Assembly (NCBI GenBank): GCA_002682825.1
Contig: NOKP01000005.1
Span: forward strand, 310,001-374,000
Length of the DNA: 64,000 bases
Direction of reading: 5' to 3'
Origin: Neonectria sp. B-13
Lineage: Eukaryota > Ascomycota > Sordariomycetes > Hypocreales > Nectriaceae
Shown: positions 31,015-43,647 of the stretch, piece by piece
How the letters are laid out: each line of letters opens with the position of its first letter
How positions within the stretch are numbered: the stretch's first letter is position 1
The notes under the pieces: generated by a model
Databases searched by the model: none
Told to the model about the DNA's origin: nothing
The model's input: only the letters and a program-made list of their open reading frames with translations
Translations under genes and position numbers: made by a program

Positions 31015-31744
31015 CTCAACCAGCTCTAGTATACGGCGCGTACGAGGCAAAGGTTCGGATTTTGAACGTCCAGTTCGAGAGCGAGAGCACGATTGCCATT
31101 TCCTGGTCTCAGTGGGACGTCACACTCACCCCTTAGGCTTCACTAGAGCATTTTCGCATGGCTTACGAGGACCTGGCCTCGGATCCGCTAGGCTATTTGA
31201 GGCATAGTGTACGAAGGCTCCATGAGACTGATGTTTCAATCTAGTCGACGTGATCCACCGAAACTCGGCTTTCGTAAGAGCCCTCGCTTTCAGACAGGCA
31301 GGTTCCGCGCCTCGAGCCCGGGCCTGAATGAGGCTTCACCCAGACTATCCGAGATCCCCAGGTTTAATCACTCGAAGGCCATTGTCCCTGTTTCCTACGG
31401 AGCTTTATTACGCAAGTGACCGTGGCTAGAAAAAGCTACATAGGCGTCAATAGACACAAGCATCCTGTGCGACAACCAAGGGAGTTTCTTTTCGGGTTTC
31501 TTTTGCTCGTCGAGCTCGGGCTGAATTAGACGGTTAGCATGCGGACTACCACGCACCTACATTGCGCGTTGGAGACGGGTCATATTGATTCTGTTTGCAT
31601 GTCACTTTCATTTAAGTAAAGCCCGAGTAAAGGGCACTTGCGTCGAATTAACCTTTCAGGCACAGCAAATTGCAATTCAACTACTACAAGTTCATTCCAG
31701 TCTTTCGCCCCCTTCATACACGACCATTTCAATAGAGCAGATCC
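31015..31744. other. Intergenic, no gene seen
   Basis: Promoter region of the Zn2Cys6 factor at its left part and 3' flank of the glycosyltransferase gene at its right. The small frames here have no recognisable content. Confidence 0.5.
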
Positions 31745-34700
31745 TCAACCCATAAACTCCCTGTATCGGGCAATAGCCTGTGCCGCCTCATGTTTGGTGG
31801 CTCCACCCTCCTTCAGCCTCAGTTCAAACAAAGCCCGCTTCTCTGATTTCAATGTCCTGTTGGATTTGTCCCGGCTCATTGCCTTGATGCTCTTATAGAC
31901 GCCCTGTGTGGGATACGCAAGAATTCCAAACATGGCTTTCATCTGTGTCAGCGTGATCCACATGGAGGCTGGTAGGGGCACACCGCCTTACCACTCGAAG
32001 GTTTTGTAATCAGTTCGACAGTACCCTTGCCAAGGCCTTTCAGTAGTCCGACAGTTCCCTCAGTCTTCGCACCCTCCATCGGCTTCGTGACGATACCTGT
32101 CAAGCCCTCGTAAAAACCATACCCTAAGTTCTAGGCGTTTGGAGGTGATTAGCAAACTCCGGACTGTGAGCACCATGGAACTTCTCAGATGAAATGCCCA
32201 CCTTGGCGCCAACGATGCCTCCGCTCTTCCAATCGGTGACCTTGCCATAGTCATCCACTTTGCCACCATACATGGTGGGCACATTCCGCAAACCATCCGT
32301 CAACGCGAGCGGTACATCAACCAGGGCTCCTTTGACAAGGCTGGTGGTCATAGAAGAGAAGCCTTTTCCTGCGGCAGCGGTGGCAGCTAGACCAGCAGAC
32401 TCGCCGCCTGTAGAGCGTACCCGCTTATAGGCCTTGTAGGGGTCCACAAAGGTTCCTCCCAAGGCAGTGGTGAAGTCGGTGATCGTGCCCAGAACAGACG
32501 AGGCGCCAGCAGTGAGTGGGTCCCATCGAGTTACATCTGTCTCGTAATGCCTAGAACGATATCTATAAGGCGCAAAGCTTAGCGTAGAACGAAGGCCTAA
32601 AGAATTATACGTACAACTCTACATCGTCTATGCTGCAATGCTTCTCTGCAACGAGGATTTCCACGGCTGCATGCGACAGTTTGAAAACCTTATTTCGTTT
32701 CTTGAGAGCCCATGAAGCTGTATACTGAGGAAGAAGGTCGCAGCTCAGCTGTGATACGCCCACGTGGTGGTGGAAGGATTGAACAGCTGTGTCAACGCCG
32801 TGTTCTTGCTGCATGCTGTCTGCAATCTGTTGTGCTGCTTGCTTAGCTTGATCCGTGAGACAGAAAGTAATTCCCTTTGTAAGGTTCTGAGTATCCAGAA
32901 GCTTGTGAGGGATTGGGGGAGGCCCGGCCCCTCGAGCTGCAACAACTCCACCCCAGAAGGGTTGACTTTGTTCAAGCTGTCAGTGCGTTTCGCTGTAACA
33001 AGGGGATCTAGCATTACTTACTCGCCGAAGAAGGGCACAACGATTGTTGGGCGTGCGTTGAAGAGACCGCAGGCCGTGGTGCCGGCACCACCGTGATGGA
33101 CAACAGCGGTCACCAGCTTGAAGAGCCATTCTGTAACGTGTTAGTTGTCCATATCAATTGCTCAAGAACAAATTAAGGCTCCATGTTCTCAACTTACCAT
33201 GTGGACAGTCCCCGAGATAGAACACATCGTTCGTGTTCGGAGAATCTCCTCCTAGCTTACTCCACCCACGAGAGATGATTACCCTGACACCAGCAGCTTT
33301 GCAAGCTTTGAGGATAACTTCGGTGATTCTTTGGGGGTGTTCAAGGACGATGCTGCCAAAGCCGACGTATACCGGAGCCGGCCCTGCTGCTAAGAACCGG
33401 GCGAGGTCATCGGGCGGACTGTATTGCGGCTCGTCACGCATGAAGAAGCCACAAATATCTTTTCCATAAGCGATTAGAATTATGTGAGTGGTCTGAGGAC
33501 TTGGGACTCACCAATCCCGCCACCCCAGTCAGCGGGCTTTGGGACCAGAGCTGGCGACCAACAGTACGTGTGGGGTACCTTCATGATTCCGACGATGTCC
33601 GGACCCATGCTGGCGGCGAGAGGCTCAAGAGACAGAGTCTTCTTCCTCCACCCGTTAATTACATCACCCAGTCTAAGGGATGAATTCCATTAGAGCTGAT
33701 AAAACAAGAAAGGACAACGTTTTGATCACCTACCCCTGCCAAGTCATCATGTCGACAACGCCATAACTCAGATAGTTGGACGTGGTCGGGTTGACGTTCT
33801 CGCTCGAGATGTTTGCGAGGGGATGAGGAAAAGATCGAGTCGCCGTCCAGGGCATAGTAAACATCATGTGAACTGGTACACCGAGAGCCTGCGCGCAGTG
33901 TACGTGGGCGAAGCTCGGAGGGTTGGCGATGATAGCGTCGGCGACAAAAGGGCGTCCCGATAGTATGTCCGGTTGTATGCAGGACTGCCAGCAGCCGTGT
34001 AGCATCTCAAACATCATCTTTCGCTTACTTGATATATCACCGCCTCTCAAACTCTCCATAGACGGAATCAGTCCTGGGTTCTTGACCATGTACTAGAGTA
34101 GAGGGCTAGATTTAGCTACGTTTCACACAAGAATGATGAAAGAGGGACTTACCGCCATCAAATCCTCCGGGTCGCCGCCTATAGGGTAGAACTCCAATCC
34201 AGACTTTCTCACGAAATCTGCGAAAATGTCATGGGTCGCGAGGCGAACGCGATGTCCATACCTCTGGAGCGCACTCCCCAAGGCGATGAAGGGCTGTACA
34301 TCTCCTGAAGGCAAGTATTGTTAGCTGGAAACTGGACCCCCAGTCTCTTCGGCCACCTTACCTCGACTCCCGACGACCTGGATGACCAAATTAAGCGTCG
34401 GACATGGGGTCTCACGCTCGGAGATTGGTGTGGCCGATAGGGTTGGAAATGGGGGAAGGAGCTTGTCGAGCTCTCCGGGCGAAGATGACGAGAACTCGAC
34501 TCGGATTGTGCCGTCGGCTGTTCGACATCAGTACGAAAATACAAGCCATCTTTGCAAGGTCACACACCGTTGACGCTGGAAGTACTGGCTAGCACGGAAC
34601 CAGACGAATGGAGTTCGTAAGGCGGAGGTGCAGTCCAAGCGATCTCCTCAATTTCTTCGTCGTACGTCTTTGGGGGTTTGCTCTCTGGAATGCTCGACAT
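31745..34700 (-). CDS. UDP-glycosyltransferase, sterol 3-beta-glucosyltransferase-like (GT1)
   Basis: Eleven exons, complement(31745..31935, 31992..32130, 32202..32562, 32615..32965, 33022..33130, 33198..33458, 33512..33672, 33734..34092, 34153..34304, 34362..34517, 34568..34700), give 790 aa with all phases closing. The N-terminal sugar-acceptor half starts [20 protein letters not shown] and has [20 protein letters not shown]. The donor half has [10 protein letters not shown], then the nucleotide-sugar motif [20 protein letters not shown] and FFGDQPFWG. A C-terminal extension ([20 protein letters not shown]) is typical of fungal stand-alone members. There is no PH or GRAM domain, so it is not a full ATG26. 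The likely reaction is transfer of glucose from UDP-glucose to a sterol or other lipid. No signal peptide; cytosolic or membrane-associated. Confidence 0.9.
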
Positions 34701-35438
34701 GATCGATTGGACAATTGCTGCTATGGTCGGTTGATTGGTGTCGATGTAGGTTGTAGGGGGAACGGTGGGTAAAACCTGATAAAGCTGAGGAATCAGAACT
34801 TGCCCCTTCTTATCTTACCGTACCTTAGGCCGTGGCGGTCGATCCACGCGTCCCCGCCGGAAGGCTTTCGTATGCTTTAGGTTTTACTTCGTATCTCGTA
34901 CTCGGCATCCGGAACGTGATAGGGTCGAGAAGCGACATATCGAAGCTAAACCCTGAGTTAAGCTTAGTGTACGAGCAGTGGCTTGAACCCGAGACAATAT
35001 GCAAACTTCGTACACCATACCCTTGGCAGACTAGTGTTGTGTATGACGCGGCGGAGGCGTCGGTACTAGCTTTAATTGGACGAATCGTGAACAGGCCCGG
35101 CCCTCAACTGATACGGGATACGATGTGCTCTGAAGCGAACTTGTAGTAATTGCAGTGGTCAAGTATGACGTCTGAACACTTTCGGATCAGTCTCTTCTTT
35201 CTACTGACTTGGAGCTTTCACTGGTCTTCATAGCCTCCCTGAACCTGCTCGTCCAGGACACCCTAAATGTACTGCCTTTAAGATACTAACCTAGAGAAGC
35301 ACCACAAGCCAAACTCTGTCAAAATGGTGATTCGACTCAGCCTCTCGGCCTCCCGAGGATCGCAGCCAAAGCAGCATCGGAAGTTGGGCCATTAATAACC
35401 AGCGCATCTTGATGACCGTTGTTGCTGACATATCACTC
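34701..35438. other. Intergenic, promoter of the glycosyltransferase
   Basis: No gene is supported. The part next to 34700 should be the promoter of the glycosyltransferase. Frames at 34832-35146 (plus) and 35291-35560 (minus) are not recognisable; the latter may be the 3' remnant of the fragment that follows. Confidence 0.45.
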
Positions 35439-35942
35439 TCAAATCTCAGACGATGGCGAGAGAATGTCCCTGCGCGGGGGCTTACCTTCTTCAGCCACCC
35501 CAGCGCTAAGCGCAGTTTCCGCGCGTTGACCATGTATTCTCTGTCCGCTTTTGTCGACATTTTGCACTACAGCCCAGGTCGTGACTAGACCACGTATATC
35601 AGACGAAACGCCCATGTTCGTCGTCAGAATTCGCATATTGAGGTTTGTAACAGCCTTGTCGGGTCGGTCGAAATGGCTATGCATCATGTCTCGATCGTCG
35701 TCGGCAGTGACAAAAGCGCGGACAAATTGGCGTGCTTTGCTTCTGTTTTGCCTCTGTTCCATAGCTTCGAGTGAGGTCTGCGTCCCCTTGACGATACTAG
35801 AAATGAAGACGACTTGGTCCTTGATAGTGTTTGTGTGTAGTTCTTTCTCGTCTCGGAGGAGCGCGAGTGTGTCAATCAGGTTTGTAAGCTGGACCTGGCA
35901 ACTGTTGACAAAATGCAGCCGGGGTTCTGAGCAACCAGTTGG
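35439..35942 (-). pseudogene. Fragment resembling helical N-terminal domain of fungal STAND/ankyrin proteins
   Basis: An open minus-strand stretch with heptad-like helices: QLTNLIDTLALLRDEKELHT, DQVVFISSIVKGTQTSLEAM, EQRQNRSKARQFVRAFVTAD and RPDKAVTNLNMRI. The pattern resembles the N-terminal helical domain found in many fungal NACHT, ankyrin or unknown proteins, where EQRQxRSxARQF is common. No start codon with a clear upstream context exists, a TAG lies at 35943, and no downstream effector domain follows; a possible donor (GTAAGC) sits near 35480. It may be a gene relic or a misread small gene. Confidence in the family is low. Confidence 0.35.
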
Positions 35943-37764
35943 CTATGGAGATAACAAAGGATTCTTATTCGCAGGTCCTAGCACCTAAAAGCACTGGTTC
36001 CTTAGTAGGATTCACTGTAAAAGGCCCCTACGGCAGTGCAGACTCGTTCATTGACGCCTTGGCCACGCATCGTCAGGCACAAGGTGACTGTTTGACTGGG
36101 CGCATGCCCCAGTCGGCTCCAGAACTCAAAGACTATCTTGGCAAAAAGATCCGATCCTGTATGGCGCAGGTGCTCCGGATGATACCAGAAAGGAAAGCAT
36201 CGGTCGAAGCGTATAAAGTTTCTAGATTAGAACTATTCAAGTCCATGTACTTTTGAGAGTGGCTATATCAATAACAACAAGAATAATATATATGATACTA
36301 AGTAGTGGCTTCCACAGTCCAGTTACTGGAGTAAAAGCAGGACCAAGGAAAGGAAACTATATTTAATGTCACAGCCCAGGTTGAGACCAGGCAGTCACAA
36401 CCGGTAGAACCATAACATGCTTACTTTTTCTTACCTATCACACTTGGATCAATAACTTACTTAAGAAAGATAAAGAATTAACTAATACTAGCATTAAGCA
36501 TTAAAAGATAGAATATCTAAAAATGCATTCTAGTATTAATTAAGATATCAGAAAGTAAGTCCTAGAAGAACAAGCCTAATATAAACTATTAAAGTTAATA
36601 CCTATAAGTAAAAGTACATAAAGATATATAATACAATCAGTAAGAACTGAATTTCATTAGGGGGTCTCCCTACTATACTATCATAGTATCTTACCTCTCT
36701 TAAAACTTTAAGGCTTAGCATTCTATTGTTAGTAGTTACTACAGTATTTTAGCCTCAAGGCTTAGCATATTACCCTCACATAATCAAGGTGTATTAGTTC
36801 AATGTTACAACCAACAGATACCAGCCCCCCATAAGCCCAAACCGTAAATCAGATGACCAGGATGCCACCAAGAGAAGACTCATCACTGAACGATAATATC
36901 CCACCGACTCAACTCCAATCCAAAGTTTCCGCAGCAGTAACTAATTCTCAAACAATATCACAAGGTAAGCAGGAACCACTAACAACTAGATTTGAGCGCA
37001 TCATACTATAGCAGGTTAAGTCCAGCTACATTAAGCTCTAGACTAAGGCCTTCACTTCCCTGATCTCGTCGACCTCTTCCACCGGTAATCTAACTCAACT
37101 GAACTCTAAGAGTTTTCGAAAGGCTTTCCGAATGCCCTCCAGAATTTGCCGGTGGATTCGAGAATAACCAAAAAGGACAAGACGGAAAATTAAGTCATCA
37201 CAGTGATTGCGTCATGAATGCAGCCAACAAGACGTTACATGAGTATACGCGCCCTTGTTGCAGGGATGACTACAATCAGATCCGACCAGGGTAGTCAAAT
37301 CCGGACCCAACAGGGGAGTCAAAACCAGACACGACAGGGAGTCAAAACCAGACCCAATGGAGGTCATCAAATATAGAGAAACCCATACCAGATAAGTAGG
37401 CAAGCCTCCAGACACTGTCGCGATTCTAGTATTCACTACCTTTGCCTTACTACAACTTTCATAGCTCCATACTACTCAATTGTGCACTCTACGAACACCA
37501 CCAGAGCAACGCTAGCTCAATGCTTGAACTGCTATCCGTTCCTAAACACTTTGATGTCCTACCTCTCTGCCACTGACTCAGCAATTCTGCTTGCAGTCCT
37601 TGGGCTTTTATACAACGCAGATAACAAAACAGCACAGCACTATCGATATGATCCGGATATCTTCAATACCACGCAACACACTATCGTTGGTTGACATCAC
37701 CTTCAGGCTGCAATCTCAGACGCAAAGCTCTTCTTATCCATGCCCAAAATACAGTCCGACCCTC
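35943..37764. other. Gene-poor, AT-rich interval
   Basis: A plus-strand frame at 35939-36256 (105 aa, ending near KVSRLELFKSMYF) has no known family. From about 36260 to 36800 the sequence is AT-rich, probably RIP-affected. Around 37482-37694 a 70-codon frame (LNCYPFLNTLMSYLSATDSA) resembles the first helices of a fungal F-box-like protein but stops early. An imperfect tandem repeat lies at 37281-37372. Confidence 0.45.
37281..37372. repeat. Imperfect ~24-bp tandem repeat, four units
   Basis: Units of 20 to 25 bp start at 37281, 37301, 37325 and 37348. Units two and three share the core AGTCAAAACCAGAC at their junctions. Divergence between units suggests age. Function unknown. Confidence 0.7.
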
Positions 37765-40700
37765 CTACAACCCGTACCTCAGTTTTGGTGTTGCACACCA
37801 GATGCGACCTTTGCCAGTAGTCTTATGCTTCTTCAATAGATGCGGCCGATTAAACACCTTACCGCAAGCGTCGCACGGATAGGTGCGTTGCCGATTGTGT
37901 TTCTCTTCAAAATGCCGATTGTAATTGCTCTTGCTTGAGAAGTGGTGGTTATGAAGTTCGCAGTACAAACCTTTCCTGGGATCTTGGATATTTGCGGTCA
38001 ATGATGGGGATACACTGAACAAGTTAGCTTGAAAAGTACTCGGAGGGGTGGATGCGGTTACCTTGCGAGGCTTTCTGAAAGTGCTTCTGACGGAACTCTG
38101 CCTTGTGGACTTTCTGAAGGAGTCGGAAGAAGTTCCCTTGGAGAGAAATACGTAAGCAAACTTCCGCGATCAAGAGAGGTGTACTTACATCTCAACTTCC
38201 GGCCCTGTCTCTACAGAGTCACTCCGGCCAGGCAGGTTGGTGGATGTGTCCCTCGATGTATTCAACGCCTCGTAAATGCCGAGTTGCCCTTGCAACGAGA
38301 CCTCTTCCATTCCAATGAGTCTGAGCAGAAGATATTTATTGAGGCCTATCATGTAGCTTGTGAATCGCTCGTGGCAGAACTCCTTGATATTGGACAACAC
38401 GCCATCTGCCAAGGGCAGGCTTTGGAAGTAAGTATATCGAGTCAAAAGATTCCAGAGCTTTCCAAATTCAATCATATACTCGCCGAGCATATGGAATGCC
38501 AGCATTGACACTGACGAACCTGCGGCCAGATTCTGCTCTGGGTAGGGGTAGACCATGTCGACCACGGAGGCGAGAGTGGCATCGATTACGTGGCGACAGA
38601 GCTTCAAAGCCCCGGAACCCCAAGGTTGATGGCTGATTTGGTGCGGATCGTCTCGCAGAGCTAGCGTTAAAAGAGCGGTCAGAAATGTCATGTCTGCAGT
38701 TCTCGCGACTTACCTATCAGAAAAAGGAACAGAATGGTGAATGCTGCCCCGGCCATCAAATAAGCTGCGTCCTTTACTGAGCCGTGCCGAGTTGGCTGAG
38801 GGGAATCAGGAGGTTTTTCGCAACGTAGCGCATTCAGGACAGTATCGATCATCATCTTCTCGGCGCCGGGTTCGGAGCCTGATTGAGTTCCTCCCTCGTA
38901 GCCACAGTGAGGTTGTTGCGGTGGTGTTGGTGATTGCTCCTGGGTAGTCGCCAGGTCTTCATTTAGGTCGAGGTCAAACCATGGCTTTGCTGAGGAGACA
39001 TAAAGCTCGATAGATGTAGTGAAATGCTCCACAGGGCTCATGGTCAATCTCTTTTCGGCGCTTGAGTCGAATTTTCTGAAATCGATATTCCAGAGCTTTG
39101 AGACTTTGCTCTCACCCCATAGGTCCATCGCCCAACTCTGGAGACGAGTCTTATCGTCCATTGTGTCGAAAATACCCACCCATCTGTTGATATCATGTTT
39201 GAACATCTCAAAGTTCCCATTAGAGAGCAGTTCCTGATGCTGTCGGCGGGTCATAGTATTCGCGGTCGACAAAGCATCGATACATGGCCTGATGCCTTCC
39301 TCGTCGAAGTCATCCATCAGAGAAGCAATCGGGCCAATGATGAGAAGAACGCGCAGAATCTCAAGAACAGATGTTGGTGCATGTCCATCCATCAAGCGTT
39401 TGATGCCTTCTACGCCCTTCGACCACCATGCTTGAGGCGAAAGATAAGAAGATTGGACTCGGCTTTTGTCGTCGACATTTCCCAAGAGGCTGCGTGATAA
39501 CTTGATAAAGGTCTGGTTGAATCTGGTACGTACTCTTCTGATTGCACTGTGCCTGTTGCAATCATCGTTACGGATTGTGTGTTCGATAAATTTGCTGGCC
39601 TTGGTTCTACTAGCAACGCTAGGAAGGCTTGCGACGGCCACCTGCGGTTCAGCTCCCCGTCTAGAGAGAAGTAGGGTACTTTTCTTGTCTCGAAGCCGGA
39701 AGGCTATCCCCAAAGCTGTGCAGTTGGCCGCGACAATGTCTGGATCCGCATCTGCATCTAGGAGTGCATTTGCAATGCTCCTGTGACCATATCGAATCGC
39801 TGCCATCAATGGTGTCCAGCCGTCTACCGGATGCCAGTCGGGATTGGCCTCATAGCGGAGGAGTAGTTGAACTAGATCCTTCCGACCGTCGTAAGTCGCA
39901 ATAGACAAAGAAGTGTCTCCGTCAAAAGTGACATGGTTGGGGTTTGCCCCCCACCGAAGGAGGACTTGAACGGCGTCCAAAACACCATTTTCAACGGCCG
40001 CTATCAAGGCCGTCTTGCCTTCACTGTTCATAGCATCTGCCAGGGCTCCGTGTGAAAGAAGTATTTCCATTACCTTGACGTGCCCGTGTCGAGACGCAAC
40101 CATTAGAGGCGTCAGGCCCTCGGCTCCACAGCGATCGAGATTGAGTTGTGGAAAAGCGTCTTGCGGAATGAAGGATAGCAGTTGCTCGGGTTTTTGGAAA
40201 GATGCACGGCTCGTGTCGAGTTCCAGGGTCCTTTGAACGATCCTCTCGCAGTTGGATTCACAGAGCTTAAGAAAAGCTCGGTGAATTGTATCACGAACAC
40301 CTCCCTCAGGGCTACCCAAAGCATACCAGGGTTGGGGCATCGTTTCGAGGATTTCTCGACAAAAGAGACGTAACAGAATGCTATCCCAGAAATCGAAACG
40401 CGGCACAGAGCGGGGCCCCTTCCCCAAAAAGTGCTCGATTGTCAAGAGGACTTCTTGAGTTCTACACCATTTAGTGGATAGAAGTTCCGGCTCAGTAAGA
40501 TGGCGGCCGTTGCTCACAGACTGAAGTCTATCCAAGTTTCGCTTGTCCAACACGAAAGCTTGGCTTGCGGTTGTCAGTAAATTGTGTGCAAACTGGGGAA
40601 ACCGAGCCTCGACCCCACCCCAAAAGGCCTCAGGCAAGGAATCCGCTTTTCGTAGCTGGTGCAGTTCCTGGGTCAGGGATAGACCGCACACAAGGCCAAT

Positions 40701-41361
40701 TGTCAGAAGCCTGATCAATGCAGCTTGACCCGGTGCCGTGGTGTCTTCCAGTCTTTCCGCCGCCGCTATGAAGTCTGACAGATGATGGATAAGTCTATCA
40801 CCCGTAAACGTTGTTGTGTTGTCAACATCGTCGTCCTGTCCTAGGGCTCCGCGATTAAGAATGGGATGAATCGCGCGCAACAAATCCAGTGAATGAATCT
40901 CGACTTTCAGGGACCTCGTTGCTTCGGCATGGATAACGAAGGGGAAGACGTGTGTGTGGAAGCCTTCTGTATGACCCCATGGAATGAAACTTTGGAACGG
41001 GAGACTGAAATGAAGAGGGCCGTAAGTTTGAATAGAGATGCAACCGCAATTCGGAGAGCACGACCTGGGAGCGCCGGGGTCGATGAAGATACCCCGACCG
41101 AAGGAGTCGCGGGTGACAGTCTTTCTGTTGACCTATTAGTGGATTGTTGGACAAGCATGTCGCGATTTGCTCTCACCCGTTATCGAGGGTTTGTTTCAAA
41201 CGAAACAGAAAATTGCTTTCATCCTGATATGGACAGGAGACTTCTCTAGGGCTCAAGCCAGCATTGCATGGCATTCTCGCCTGGGGACGCGTGTACAAAA
41301 TCCCTGGTAGGACTGGAGGGTTTTCCATGGAATATTGGAAAAAGTTCAAGACTTTATCCAT
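37765..41361 (-). CDS. Large ankyrin-repeat protein with membrane segment and C-terminal zinc-finger-like region
   Basis: Five exons, complement(37765..38014, 38062..38136, 38189..38660, 38714..41124, 41177..41361), give 1130 aa with all phases closing. Residues about 305-450 hold ankyrin repeats (GLTPLMVASRHGHVKVMEIL, GKTALIAAVENGVLDAVQVL, GWTPLMAAIRYGHRSIANAL). A long unknown part follows, then one clear membrane segment (AAYLMAGAAFTILFLFLIG) near residue 860. The C-terminus has two zinc-finger-like stretches (YCELHNHHFSSKSNYNRHF and YPCDACGKVFNRPHLLKKH). Exons 1 and 2 and the ankyrin part are firm. The two small introns near 38050-38190 that attach the finger part are less certain (one donor is GTAACC), so a stop at 38185 or two separate genes are possible. 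Function unknown. Confidence 0.7.
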
Positions 41362-42194
41362 GGCTGTAGGTATAGTTCAAGGATACGAAAGATGTGATGG
41401 ATTGCGTTGTGTGTGTCTGCCGTCGCGCAGCTTGTGAGCGCGGGGGCTACGAGGCTTTTGTGTTCTCGGAGTATTGGTGACACAAGCTGCCTAAACAGTG
41501 AGGACCCATAGATTCCCGCAAACTAGTCACTATGATTCGCCTGTTCCGTAGTGAAGCATTCTGAATGTGGCGTCCTATGAGAGTGACGGGGTTGTAGGAG
41601 TAGCAGCCCAACAGACCAGGGTCCAGGAATGCGCATGTGTCTTGGAGGGTAGAAGCATTGTGAACCAACTAATCTAGGGAAGTGGGTCATTTGTTCTCGA
41701 TCACGACTGGCAGCCTGGGCTGAGAAACGGGCTGCGCTTTGATGGGACGTACGGAGGCAGCGTGTGGGTGTTGAAAATGCACCTATCAAAACGCCGAAAG
41801 ACTGGGATTCAGGCCCGTCGCCCACGAAGCTGTGGTGTCACAGCAAGCCACATTTGCACTTTTGGACGTGGGCCTCCCGAGATTCACCGCCACGTTCATT
41901 CTTTGTCATTGTCGAATCCCACGTTTGACTGGTCTCCAGCGAGCCTCATGTTCAGAAGGAAAGAAATGTTGTTGGTTGATGGTCATTACTCTGTTAAACG
42001 CGTCATGTGGGTGATTGAAGTCTGACATATTTTAAAGAGACATGCTTCTTAAATGGCGGTCCCTCGGCCGATGGTTTGTGTGTTGGACGGCCTCGAATTT
42101 CACTTTGGCAAAAACCCGCCCTCTTGACAATCCTTAGCCACCCGCCAGCCTCTATCATCAGGTGTTGGAGCTCCAGTGCCCGCTTGTCTGTGCT
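41362..42194. other. Intergenic, no gene seen
   Basis: About 830 bp between divergent genes. The frames at 41447-41825 (minus) and 41762-42025 (plus) overlap and have no recognisable family. Promoters of both neighbours should lie here. Confidence 0.45.
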
Positions 42195-42665
42195 ATGAGT
42201 TATCCGAATGTTGCCCATTCTTCCCGCCAATGTCAAGTGTCTCAGGAGATGGGCAGACACATGGCTGCGAATATCGAGGATGTCGAGGACATTTTTAGGT
42301 CAACTGAAGAGGAAATTAGAGGCGTCCCATTTCTCAGACAGCCATCTGTCTACGGATCTAGTAGACCCATCTAGTTCGTCTTCTTCTCAAACCAAGCTGT
42401 GTCTCTAGCCAAGCTGACCGATGAAAGTGTTTCTACCCAGGTGCTGAACGCTGAACACATACAACCACTCTTCGTTGTCAATCTTGACCCAAACTTTCAT
42501 CACACCTATCCACATGTCAGTTCTCGTACCGAAGAGAACTGCGACTCTCAGGATGGTGCGATAAATCAGCGCAAGCACCGTCGAATGCGTCGAGCTGGCC
42601 GCTTTATGCAAGTACTCAGCGGTCTGGGAGGATTAGTAGGAGGAATCATTGCCTTGGTCGTCTAA
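42195..42665 (+). CDS. Predicted small protein with hydrophobic C-terminus
   Basis: Two exons, 42195..42360 and 42409..42665, joined by a 48-bp GT-AG intron that closes in phase, give 140 aa. The N-terminal part is polar and acidic (NIEDVEDIFRSTEEEIRGVP), the middle has NLDPNFHHTYPHVSS, and the end is basic (QRKHRRMRRAGRF) followed by a Gly-rich hydrophobic tail (VLSGLGGLVGGIIALVV). This could be a tail-anchored membrane protein. I do not recognise a family, and expression evidence would be needed to trust the model. Confidence 0.35.
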
Positions 42666-43036
42666 GTAGGCAATCGACAAAGGGTTGAGCAGGAGGCGTC
42701 TTAGCTTTCTGTGGTTGGTTCTAGGTCCCTAAAAAGTACCCTGCAGCCTTGACAGACGTGTCTTGCGCCCAACGGTGACCGTTATTCCTTGTATTACAAT
42801 CAAAGTAGGGCTATGCACTTTGAATGCCCACGGACAGCTGTCAACCTTCATTTAATCTTCAACCTCCAACCTCCAACCTTTAACTTTTAACCTTCAACCT
42901 CCAGTTAAGCATCATCAACCGCCAACCACCAACCATCACCCACCATCCGTCATCCTTCGACCGTCAACACCATTTCCGCCTCAGCTATCCACCACATCGC
43001 AACATCACCGCTGCGCGTTCAAAGGGCCGGTGACTC
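42666..43036. repeat. Pyrimidine-rich region with 7-bp YYYAACC periodicity
   Basis: Between about 42840 and 42970 the sequence is almost free of G and repeats seven-base words such as TCCAACC, TTCAACC and TTTAACC; the clearest run is 42858-42906. Such CT-rich stretches often lie in fungal leaders. It precedes the fragment at 43037. Confidence 0.65.
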
Positions 43037-43529
43037 ATGCTCCAGACCAGGGAAGAACGGGTTTCTACCCATCGAACGAGCGCGTCGCCTCCTTCGGTGG
43101 AAGATCTGGGGCCTGGAGAAGGGGCTTGCTTGGGCTTGCAGGTTTCTGGAGACCAAGCAAGCTGCCGGTCGTCGACGAAACTGTTACTCTTTGTCCGCGT
43201 TTCAATGGTGCTTGCAGGTAAAGCTGCTCTTCCCTATTTTACTAGTGAAATATTGTCATAGGTAAGTCGAATGAAACAATGTCAGCACCTTCGCCAACTC
43301 CCGATGTCGACGTCCACGAGGCCACGCTAGCGATCTTTGAGTGGAAATCCAATGATGCAACACATTACTTGACTGAGCATGACTATAGAAATGACGATAT
43401 AATGCTGAAACCGCGTCTGTGCTAGAGCTTTGTTCTCTTCGAAATGAGCTTCTCTCTGAACTTTCAAGGCGTTGGCGGCAATTCAAGTATCTTCATCCGG
43501 ATCGTCCTTACTCAGTCACTTATCACTAA
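43037..43529 (+). pseudogene. Possible small broken gene
   Basis: An ATG at 43037 opens a frame that can splice (donor GTAAAG near 43219, acceptor TCATAG at 43260) into a peptide including PSPTPDVDVHEATLAIFEW. The frame then meets a stop at about 43425. A second frame, shifted by one base, continues with ordinary-looking coding sequence (ETASVLELCSLRNELLSELS) to a TAA at 43527. A single-base shift between them is the simplest reading. No family is recognised. Confidence 0.25.
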
Positions 43530-43647
43530 CTATATGAGAATCGTTCTTCAACATTATTGACTCATGTGTTAATAGATCCTAGTTTACGTTGTCATATCTA
43601 GACATTGTATATCTGTCCCAATCCCTCCTTCTTCCAGCACAAACTTC

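Noticed and set aside
37250..37720. Possible solo LTR of a copia-type element (starts TGTTG, ends near TTGACA)
   Set aside because: No matching target-site duplication or second copy is present in the window, and the ends were not convincing.
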